Source of the DNA: Pseudomonadota bacterium
Lineage (GTDB): Bacteria > Pseudomonadota > Gammaproteobacteria > Acidiferrobacterales > Acidiferrobacteraceae
DNA: 13,809 bases
Direction of reading: 5' to 3'
Assembly (NCBI GenBank): GCA_021797365.1
Contig: JAJZZU010000030.1
Span: 1 to 13,809 of the forward strand
How positions within the stretch are numbered: position 1 is the stretch's first letter; each line of letters begins with the position of its first letter. A program made the translations under genes and the position numbers. Positions 1 through 4,728 of the stretch are shown piece by piece. The notes below the pieces were generated by a model. That model saw only the letters and a list, made by a program, of their open reading frames with translations, was not told the DNA's origin and searched no databases.

Positions 1-80
1 GGGTTGTTAGGGTACTGCGCAAAAGGCTCGCCAATCGTCTTTTTATAAGGGGATGCTAACGTATAACATGTTGATTTATA

Positions 81-125
81 TGGTGCCGGTGAGACGAATC
101 GAACGCCCGACCTACTGATTACGAA
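81..125 (-). other. 3' fragment of tRNA-Thr(CGU), candidate att site
   Basis: On the minus strand this reads as a tRNA 3' half. It has an anticodon loop TTCGTAA (CGT at positions 34-36), a 3' anticodon strand TCAGT, a T arm GGGCG-TTCGATT-CGTCT that pairs with two G-U pairs, an acceptor strand CACCGGC, discriminator A and an encoded CCA. The 5' half is absent: no ACTGA strand precedes the loop and no D arm can be placed. Tyrosine-recombinase elements commonly use the anticodon-loop-to-CCA part of a tRNA gene as the crossover core, so this is read as attR (or attP if circular). The element would be on the high-coordinate side and bases 1-80 would be host DNA. No integrase gene lies in the window. 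A decayed tRNA pseudogene is the alternative. Confidence 0.75.
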
Positions 126-455
126 TCGCAAAACGCCATTTTTACAAACCTCTAACGGATCAACGGCTTGGCGCTATAACCCGCTGATTTCCTTCGCAAT
201 ACTCACCCCATCGCCGCGACTTTTTACGGACACCAGAGGACACGAAAGGGCACCAACGGCGACGAAATTGTCGCATAATTGTCGCAGAAAAAGCCCTAAT
301 TAAGGCCCAAAAGACCGTCGCGTGCTAAATCTCATCGTCGCACAAACCGAGCCACCAACCACCCCGACCACAACCCAACAAGCCACCGACCTCAACAATC
401 CGACGAACGGTATACACACGAAAACCACTATGAAACAAGCGGTTTCCGTTCGCGC

Positions 456-483
456 GTGTGTTAATCGTACTGCATTAACACAC
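456..483. promoter_or_regulatory. 9-bp inverted repeat, likely operator
   Basis: GTGTGTTAA (456-464) and TTAACACAC (475-483) form a perfect inverted repeat with a 10-bp spacer, placing arm centres about 19 bp apart, close to two helical turns. It lies upstream of the first gene pair. The same GTGTGTTAA arm recurs at 1346-1354 upstream of the replication operon, and both are followed by TTTGGAATGG (489-498 and 1373-1382). A second short inverted repeat, GGAATG/CATTCC (492-497 and 505-510), lies between this site and the proposed promoter. Shared sites before two promoters suggest one regulator. The helix-turn-helix-like protein at 912-1343 is a candidate. Confidence 0.5.
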
Positions 484-509
484 ACGTTTTTGGAATGGTT
501 GTGGCATTC

Positions 510-538
510 CTCACGATCTGATCTAGCCTTTGTTTATA
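510..538 (+). promoter_or_regulatory. Putative sigma70-like promoter for the first gene pair
   Basis: A -35-like CTCACG (510-515) and a -10-like TTTATA (533-538) are 17 bp apart. The match to consensus is modest. The call rests mainly on similarity to the better promoter at 1388-1415: both follow a GTGTGTTAA arm and a TTTGGAATGG box and contain a TCACGA core near the -35 position. Confidence 0.35.
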
Positions 539-558
539 GGCAAATCGGAGGATAGCGC

Positions 559-915
559 ATGTCAGCATTGATGGTTTCCACAGAGGACGCGGGCGAGATT
601 GCGCAAATACGGAGAGGGTTCGCAGACTACATTTACGCACGAACCGGCGGGGCGCGGATCAGCGACACTACGATTGACTGCATCATCGATGAGTGCCGCA
701 CACATGCCACATATCGCGACCTAGGGATGGTCGATGCGGCGCGCGACTTATGCCGGATCACCAGCGAGCATCTACGCACACACGGCAACGATCCCGGGGC
801 CGCGCTCACAACCGTCGATGCCGAGATCGGGGTCGACGGGGTGGCGCTACTGACGCTAATCATCGCCCAAAAACGGGCGCGCACAGAGCACACAGAGCAG
901 GAGGACGCTATATGA
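559..915 (+). CDS. Small hypothetical protein (118 aa), first gene of a coupled pair
   Basis: I do not recognise this protein. It is soluble in appearance, with no membrane segment or signal peptide, and it is acidic with a charged C-terminus (RARTEHTEQED). Its middle part (about residues 30-75) is rich in alternating charged and hydrophobic residues and probably helical. The start at 559 is supported by GGAGG at 547-551, seven bases upstream. An internal ATG at 571 has no comparable site. The stop overlaps the next start (ATGA at 912-915), so the two genes are probably translationally coupled. An inverted repeat and a possible promoter lie just upstream. Its place between the att fragment and the replicon suggests a regulatory or maintenance role, but nothing in the protein shows this. 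Confidence 0.7.
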   Translation: MSALMVSTEDAGEIAQIRRGFADYIYARTGGARISDTTIDCIIDECRTHATYRDLGMVDAARDLCRITSEHLRTHGNDPGAALTTVDAEIGVDGVALLTLIIAQKRARTEHTEQEDAI

Positions 916-1343
916 GCCGCAATGTGGTTTTTATAGAGGATGCGTTCGGACCCGGCTGGGAGAACGAACTCGGAGAAGACATGCGCATCGAGCCGCGCGA
1001 ACCTACGGTGCGCGGGCTGTCGGCGCACAGGTATCGGCAACTCTGGAGCCTCTTTCCGGACGAGCCGCACAACGACATTCTTTTTTGCTTGTCGCAAGGT
1101 TTCGATATCACGCACACAGGAGAAATGGTGGGCCTATCGCCACGGCAGGTCAAAAACGCTATAGCGGGATTCCTGCGCATGGCACAAGCAGCGTACGGAC
1201 AACCGAGCTTCCTGCCACCACCGACGCCACCGGCGGCTGGGAGCTTGCACATAGAGCGGCGCCCACGGTCACGGCGGGGCAGGCCACCGAAAGGCCGGAC
1301 GCTACCGGCGCCCACACAAACGCAGGTTCCGCTCCCATTCTGA
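912..1343 (+). CDS. Putative DNA-binding protein with HTH-like segment and AT-hook-like tail
   Basis: The protein has 143 residues. Residues 55-90 (DILFCLSQGFDITHTG then GLSPRQVKNAI) have the spacing of a sigma-region-4 or LuxR-like helix-turn-helix: a helix, a short turn, then a G-x-S-x-x-x-V recognition-helix pattern. After a proline-rich linker (100-110), residues 118-129 are strongly basic and contain RRGRPPKG, an AT-hook-like core that contacts the minor groove in known AT-hook proteins. The start at 912 is chosen because AGGAGG lies at 898-904 and the ATG overlaps the upstream stop; a longer frame from 693 would run through the upstream gene. Likely role, by inference: a regulator of its own operon and of the replication operon, which share operator-like sequences. 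No family is assigned with certainty. Confidence 0.7.
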   Translation: MSRNVVFIEDAFGPGWENELGEDMRIEPREPTVRGLSAHRYRQLWSLFPDEPHNDILFCLSQGFDITHTGEMVGLSPRQVKNAIAGFLRMAQAAYGQPSFLPPPTPPAAGSLHIERRPRSRRGRPPKGRTLPAPTQTQVPLPF

Positions 1344-1345
1344 CT

Positions 1346-1415
1346 GTGTGTTAAACGGGATAGAAAAGCACATTTGGAATGGACTGCTTCACGACTCTAG
1401 AAACTCATCTATAAT
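1346..1415 (+). promoter_or_regulatory. Promoter and operator region of the replication operon
   Basis: A good -10 hexamer TATAAT (1410-1415) is preceded after 16 bp by TTCACG (1388-1393), a 4/6 match to the -35 consensus. Upstream lie GTGTGTTAA (1346-1354), a degenerate second arm near 1365-1373, and TTTGGAATGG (1373-1382). The same boxes precede the first gene pair. The -10 lies 30 bp before the start of the first gene of the operon. This is the best promoter in the window and presumably drives the small gene, repA, repC and repB. Confidence 0.65.
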
Positions 1416-1444
1416 TGGCAGCGTCAACTGACAGGAGCAACACC

Positions 1445-1735
1445 ATGACACAATCAAGTCGATTCGTATCGCTCTGCAAAAACATCCAACGTCACCTTGA
1501 GTCCGACCGCCCTGTGGCTGTGGACATGATAACCCGTCGCCTCATCCGGGGCCCCAGGGGCGCCAGCCGCCGCACGGATGCGGCACGCAGCCTGCCGCCA
1601 GCAAAGGTGGTGCGCGCCAGCCGAGACACGAGTCCTGCTGGGTCGGTCGCGGCGGCCGACACGGGCGGGGATGAGGGCGGAGACCCCGACCCCGAACGAC
1701 CGCAAACTAACCCCGTAGTCAAAGGGGGTGCCTAA
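1445..1735 (+). CDS. Small hypothetical protein (96 aa) leading the rep operon
   Basis: The N-terminal 40 residues are compact and basic (MTQSSRFVSLCKNIQRHLE). The remainder is low-complexity, rich in A, G, R, D and P, and probably disordered. The ATG at 1445 is preceded by AGGAG at 1433-1437; an in-frame TTG at 1415 lacks a ribosome binding site and overlaps the -10. The stop overlaps the repA start by one base (TAATG), so it is probably coupled to repA translation. In IncQ plasmids a small autorepressor gene (repF) lies in this position. The position fits, but I see no sequence match to RepF and do not claim one. Confidence 0.6.
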   Translation: MTQSSRFVSLCKNIQRHLESDRPVAVDMITRRLIRGPRGASRRTDAARSLPPAKVVRASRDTSPAGSVAAADTGGDEGGDPDPERPQTNPVVKGGA

Positions 1736-2859
1736 TGAGCGCCCCGCAAATCACACAGAAGATCTCCGCCAAATCTCTCGATTGGCGCCGCGTAGATATC
1801 CGCGTGGCGGCCACACAGACGCCGCCTCCTCGCACATACATAGTGGGGCACCTACCAGAGCAGAGAGGGATCTACGGCATGCTGATTGGACCCGATGGGT
1901 CCCGCAAAAGCTGGATGGCCTTACATCTCGCCATCGCAGTCGCCAGTGGTCGTCCGGTCGCCGGCGGACTGTGGCCAGCCCCCGCTCGGGGGCGGGTTGT
2001 GTTCTTCACCGGCGAAGATGTCTCCCGAGAAATCTGGAACCGCGTCTATTCGATCGCGCAAAACGAAGACGATCCGACATGGCTCGCCGAGTGTGACAAA
2101 AACCTGGACATCATCCCCCTGGCCGATGGCGCGGACGGGCTGACCCTAATCTGCCCGTCCGACGAAAAAGCCGGGTACGCTCAGCACCCAAACGTCGCGG
2201 CCCTCATCGAATATTGCAAAGGCGCTCGATTGATCATAATCGATCCGCTTTCCGACATGATCGATGCCTCCGAAAACGACGACGTAGCAGCACGACTTCT
2301 AGTTCAGGTTCTTCGGTCAATCAGTCGCGAGACGGGCGCCGGGGTGATCGTCGTACACCACCAGAACAAGGCAGCCATGCTTGACGGAGGCAAGTCGAAC
2401 CAGACCGCAAGGGGGTCCAGTAAGGTGCCCTGCGGGGCCCGTTGGAGCGTGACTCTGCAACCGTTGTCCGACAAAGAGGCTAAAGAAAGGGACGTCTTCG
2501 ACCAGGAATTCTGGACGAAGATTTACGAGGGAAAAACCTCGTACCGCCCACCTGTAAGGGGCGGCGAATTAGCCCTCTACCATTATCCGCAAACGACAGA
2601 CCCGCATGGCAAAACCGTCGGAGGTGTGCCGTTAGCGCGCATCTTGCCAGTCAAGGAAGAGACGGAGGCCAAGCCTCGCCGAGGCTTAGCAAACATCATG
2701 GGCCCAGGCGCCAAAGAGTTCGACAAGCGCCTAAAAAAGGCAAAGGGGGCGGCGTCGGATACTGCGAGCGACATTGATGCGAGGTTTGCGGATGCGCCGC
2801 CCATAGATCCGACGAGCGTTCCGACCGACACGAGGGAGATCGACGATGACAACTGGTAA
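1735..2859 (+). CDS. repA: RepA-type hexameric replicative helicase (AAA_25/RecA-like ATPase)
   Basis: At 374 residues this is longer than RSF1010 RepA (about 279), with the excess mostly in a charged C-terminal tail from residue 305. RecA-like motifs appear in order: a Walker A region GPDGSRKSW (52-60), the FTGED motif (91-95) matching the catalytic-glutamate segment of RepA, Walker B LIIIDPL (166-172), the VHHQNK motif (207-212) and ARGSS (225-229), equivalent to the RepA ASRGSS segment with its arginine finger. In IncQ plasmids this protein unwinds DNA at oriV. Walker A is odd: the usual glycine before GKS-type lysine is arginine (SRKS instead of GKS), which could weaken nucleotide binding. 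The next gene overlaps its end by 14 bases. RepC- and RepB'-like genes nearby support the assignment. Confidence 0.85.
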   Translation: MSAPQITQKISAKSLDWRRVDIRVAATQTPPPRTYIVGHLPEQRGIYGMLIGPDGSRKSWMALHLAIAVASGRPVAGGLWPAPARGRVVFFTGEDVSREIWNRVYSIAQNEDDPTWLAECDKNLDIIPLADGADGLTLICPSDEKAGYAQHPNVAALIEYCKGARLIIIDPLSDMIDASENDDVAARLLVQVLRSISRETGAGVIVVHHQNKAAMLDGGKSNQTARGSSKVPCGARWSVTLQPLSDKEAKERDVFDQEFWTKIYEGKTSYRPPVRGGELALYHYPQTTDPHGKTVGGVPLARILPVKEETEAKPRRGLANIMGPGAKEFDKRLKKAKGAASDTASDIDARFADAPPIDPTSVPTDTREIDDDNW

Positions 2860-3685
2860 AAGCGTCGTTGCATGGAAAGATCGGCTCCTGCCGACCACCA
2901 CAGCCCAGCACGCGCGATTACAGGTGTTCCAACCCACCAGACGCCCCATAGCCTGCACACGGCCTCTCATAAGACCGGGATCGCAGGAAGTGATCGGGAC
3001 AGTCAAAGGGCGGCTTGGGGTCATGCATGCACTCTTCCTTGAAGCCGTTTGCTTCCATGCTGAGCGCATTAAAGTGATCGAAGAAGGATCCCTAGCGGTG
3101 CTGGTCGACCCTTACCAGATACGCAAGACGATGGGGCGCGCGGATGGGTGCTATAGCGGAGAAGGGCTCAACATTCTCATAGATGACATCAAAAGCACAA
3201 TCATCCGCTTTACGGACGACGGAAGCGGGCTGGCCGACATCGACGGGATTCTCGACAGGATCGAGAAGTCCTCTAAGACGAGAACCAACCCGATTACCGG
3301 CGAAGATCGCCCACTAAAGAAAGTCGTGCTGAGCCCGACATACAGATCGTGGCTAGAACACGACCTTAAGCTTCACTATGACCCATCGCCGCTCGCCGAC
3401 CTGCGCCACGGCATATCAGCAGCCTTGGCCCGGCTCGTGCTCACACACAGGGACCAGCCCACAGGGGGATGGAAGGTCGATGGGCTCATCGAGGCGGTTG
3501 GGGCAAAAGCGACAAGGCGAAACCGACAACTGCTCAGAGAAGATGCCGGAGGTCTTGCAGGGGCCGGAATCGTCATCGATGGCGGGCGGGTACTAAAGAC
3601 CGTACCCGCTACGCCAGGGGGCGTACCCGCTACGCCAGCCCCGTACCCGCTACGCCAGGGGGCGTACCCGCTACGCCAGCGGTAG
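2846..3685 (+). CDS. repC: RepC-type replication initiator (iteron-binding, winged-helix)
   Basis: The protein has 279 residues, close to RSF1010 RepC (283). Similarity is remote but positional. Residues 155-250 follow the RepC C-terminal winged-helix layout: a strand VVLSPTYRSWL, an LxxLRHGISAALARLVLTHRD helix, a GGWKVDGLIEAVG helix, a basic RRNRQLLRE helix, and GIVIDGGRVL. Residues 48-80 may form the first winged helix. IncQ RepC binds oriV iterons and recruits RepA. The start at 2846 has GAGGGAG at 2832-2838 and overlaps the end of repA. The last 28 residues are encoded by four iteron-like DNA repeats: two copies read VPATP and, after a one-base phase change, two read YPLRQ. This tail looks like a by-product of the DNA repeats. 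Confidence 0.72.
   Translation: MTTGKSVVAWKDRLLPTTTAQHARLQVFQPTRRPIACTRPLIRPGSQEVIGTVKGRLGVMHALFLEAVCFHAERIKVIEEGSLAVLVDPYQIRKTMGRADGCYSGEGLNILIDDIKSTIIRFTDDGSGLADIDGILDRIEKSSKTRTNPITGEDRPLKKVVLSPTYRSWLEHDLKLHYDPSPLADLRHGISAALARLVLTHRDQPTGGWKVDGLIEAVGAKATRRNRQLLREDAGGLAGAGIVIDGGRVLKTVPATPGGVPATPAPYPLRQGAYPLRQR
3601..3679. repeat. Four 17-bp direct repeats (candidate iterons)
   Basis: CGTACCCGCTACGCCAG occurs perfectly at 3601-3617, 3622-3638, 3642-3658 and 3663-3679, with start-to-start spacing of 21, 20 and 21 bp. Copies 1-2 and 3-4 form a 39-bp unit duplicated with a 41-bp period. Each unit contains an inverted repeat TACGCC/GGCGTA between its copies. An inverted half copy GCGGGTAC (3586-3593) pairs with GTACCCGC of copy 1. 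Perfect copies about two helical turns apart are the hallmark of initiator-binding iterons. The period is not a multiple of three although the repeats lie inside repC, so DNA rather than protein is conserved. Confidence 0.8.
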
Positions 3686-3809
3686 TAGGAGTCTTTTAGG
3701 AGGTTTCTTTTAGGAAACCTCCTAGGAAGGGATCGGCCCTGGACGGGCCGCCCCTTCCTAGGAGTGGGGGGGTTGGGGAGTTGGATGCAAAAAGAGTAAA
3801 AACAGCGCC

Positions 3810-3827
3810 GCCCCCCCCGGGGGGGGC
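3810..3827. repeat. 18-bp perfect G/C palindrome
   Basis: GCCCCCCCCGGGGGGGGC is self-complementary with no loop. It sits 23 bases before the repB start and just upstream of its ribosome binding site (GGAGG at 3839-3843). As RNA it could hinder ribosome loading on repB; as DNA it may extrude or stall polymerases. Homopolymer length could also be a sequencing uncertainty. Confidence 0.7.
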
Positions 3828-3849
3828 AAAACGGAGTGGGAGGTGAGAG

Positions 3850-4674
3850 ATGAGTCATAAGCAGGCAATGGCGGTAATGTTGGACTGGTTCGAGGCCGCG
3901 GGTATCGATTCTTGGAACTTTTCCGTTTTAGACAAGGGCATGCTTGGCCATGAGCGGCCACGGGGCCGTGCCGAGGTCGAGAAGTCGCTTGGGTGGGGGT
4001 GGGTGAAGAATAACGCGGGTCATGACGTGTACATACGTCCGGCGCGAGGCCGGGACTGGCCCGTCGTTTTTTTGGACGATCTGGCACCAAGAAAGGCCAA
4101 GGGCATCGCCCGCAAATATAGCTCGCTTGTGGTCGAGACCAGTGCTGATAATTGTCAGTGCTGGGTCCGTGTCGCGCGGCCCTTATCCGAGACTGAACGT
4201 GCGACCGTCCAGAGGTCGCTTGTCTCGAAGGTCGGTGCCGATCCGATGAGTGCCAGTGGTGACCATTTTGGTCGTGCCGCCGGTTACTGTAACCGGAAAC
4301 GGGGACGCGACGATTTTGTTGTGAGGGTTTTGGCGGCAACAGGCGGTGCGGCTCTGGACCCGACTCCGCACCTTGCCGAGGCTCCGGCCCTTCCCGCCCC
4401 GGCGGGGCGGCGCGCTGTTTTCACGCCTTCGCCTTTGGGTGTTGGAGGCGCAAAGTCGGAGTCGGAGCGGGAATACAGGTACGCCCTTGCACGGCTCAGT
4501 TGGGCACAGCGCCGAGGTCGCGACCCTGCCGGAGAATTCACCTATCTAGTTGCCAACCTCGCTGACCGCGCTGTGGAGCGCGGCAAGCGCAAAACTAGGG
4601 CCGAGGCATTGGTTTATGCAGAGAAGACTGTGGCGCGTGCGGCCGCACAGATGGGCCTTTCCTCCCCTCTTTGA
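3850..4674 (+). CDS. repB: RepB'-type replication primase (RepB_primase family)
   Basis: The protein has 274 residues, near the size of a stand-alone IncQ RepB' primase. The family layout is clear: GHDVYIRPARG (58-67), VVFLDDL (72-78) with the Asp pair 76-77 at the place of the RSF1010 RepB' catalytic aspartates, SSLVVETSADNCQCWVRV (91-108), GADPMSASGDHFGRAAGYCNRK (129-150, with Asp131, His139, Arg142, Asn148) and a helical C-terminal part (205-268). In IncQ plasmids this enzyme primes each strand at ssi sites in oriV. GGAGG at 3839-3843 supports the start. Here the primase is separate from any relaxase and placed last in the operon, after the proposed oriV, unlike RSF1010 where repB precedes repA and is fused to the mobilisation gene. 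A 17-bp palindrome (4280-4296) lies inside the AGYCNR codons. Confidence 0.88.
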   Translation: MSHKQAMAVMLDWFEAAGIDSWNFSVLDKGMLGHERPRGRAEVEKSLGWGWVKNNAGHDVYIRPARGRDWPVVFLDDLAPRKAKGIARKYSSLVVETSADNCQCWVRVARPLSETERATVQRSLVSKVGADPMSASGDHFGRAAGYCNRKRGRDDFVVRVLAATGGAALDPTPHLAEAPALPAPAGRRAVFTPSPLGVGGAKSESEREYRYALARLSWAQRRGRDPAGEFTYLVANLADRAVERGKRKTRAEALVYAEKTVARAAAQMGLSSPL

Positions 4675-4705
4675 TCCGGGTCGGGCCTCAAGCCCGATCC
4701 CGGAT
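4674..4705. terminator. Stem-loop between convergent repB and traY
   Basis: ATCCGGG then TCGGGC (4674-4686) pairs with GCCCG then ATCCCGGAT (4692-4705) with one bulged A, giving about 13 base pairs and a five-base loop. It begins on the last base of the repB stop codon and lies 23 bases beyond the traY stop on the other strand. A TTTTT run follows only at 4723-4727, so a canonical U tract is missing. Position between converging genes suggests a two-way terminator. Confidence 0.6.
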
Positions 4706-4728
4706 TGAAGAGGTTATAAGTGTTTTTA

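Larger units (their letters stand above)
128..558. other. Non-coding stretch between tRNA fragment and first gene
   Basis: I see no convincing gene here. The short open frames on both strands lack a ribosome binding site and have low-complexity translations. Bases 266-286 hold a tandem direct repeat, AATTGTCGCA at 266-275 and again at 277-286, with a shorter related copy TCGTCGCA at 335-342. Bases 345-410 are strikingly rich in C and A on the plus strand. The right part carries the operator-like inverted repeat and the promoter described separately. The repeats near the att fragment could be binding sites for a recombinase or accessory factor, but that is inference. Confidence 0.5.
3586..3827. 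other. oriV: Candidate origin of replication (oriV)
   Basis: This stretch combines the four iterons with a 170-bp non-coding gap between repC and repB. Hairpin 1 is AGGAGGTTTC/GAAACCTCCT (3698-3707 and 3714-3723, loop TTTTAG). Hairpin 2 has outer arms CCTAGGAAGGG/CCCTTCCTAGG (3721-3731 and 3752-3762) and inner arms CGGCCC/GGGCCG (3734-3739 and 3745-3750). An 18-bp palindrome of eight C then eight G lies at 3810-3827. IncQ origins contain iterons followed by two inverted repeats, ssiA and ssiB, that the RepB' primase uses. The arrangement here is the same in kind. An AT-rich opening region is not obvious; 3782-3802 (AAAAAGAGTAAAAA) is the only candidate. A terminator or attenuator role for the hairpins is possible. 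Confidence 0.65.

Noticed and set aside
81..167. A complete tRNA-Thr gene, since GCCGTTG upstream resembles the expected acceptor strand GCCGGTG
   Set aside because: The distance from it to the anticodon is about 11 bases too long, no D arm forms and the 5' anticodon strand does not pair with TCAGT, so only the 3' half is real.
300..485. Minus-strand frame with a hydrophobic stretch
   Set aside because: It is the reverse of a C/A-rich stretch; hydrophobicity follows from base composition and no start signal is present.
322..555. Open frame of 77 codons on the plus strand
   Set aside because: No ribosome binding site, low-complexity Thr/Pro/Gln-rich translation, and it runs over the inverted repeat and promoter region.
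693..1343. Longer 216-codon version of the HTH-like gene
   Set aside because: The extra N-terminus overlaps most of the upstream gene and is Arg/His-rich nonsense; the ATG at 912 has a strong ribosome binding site.
3601..3679. CRISPR array
   Set aside because: The repeats are 17 bp with 3-5 bp gaps, no spacers of useful length and no cas genes; they fit iterons.
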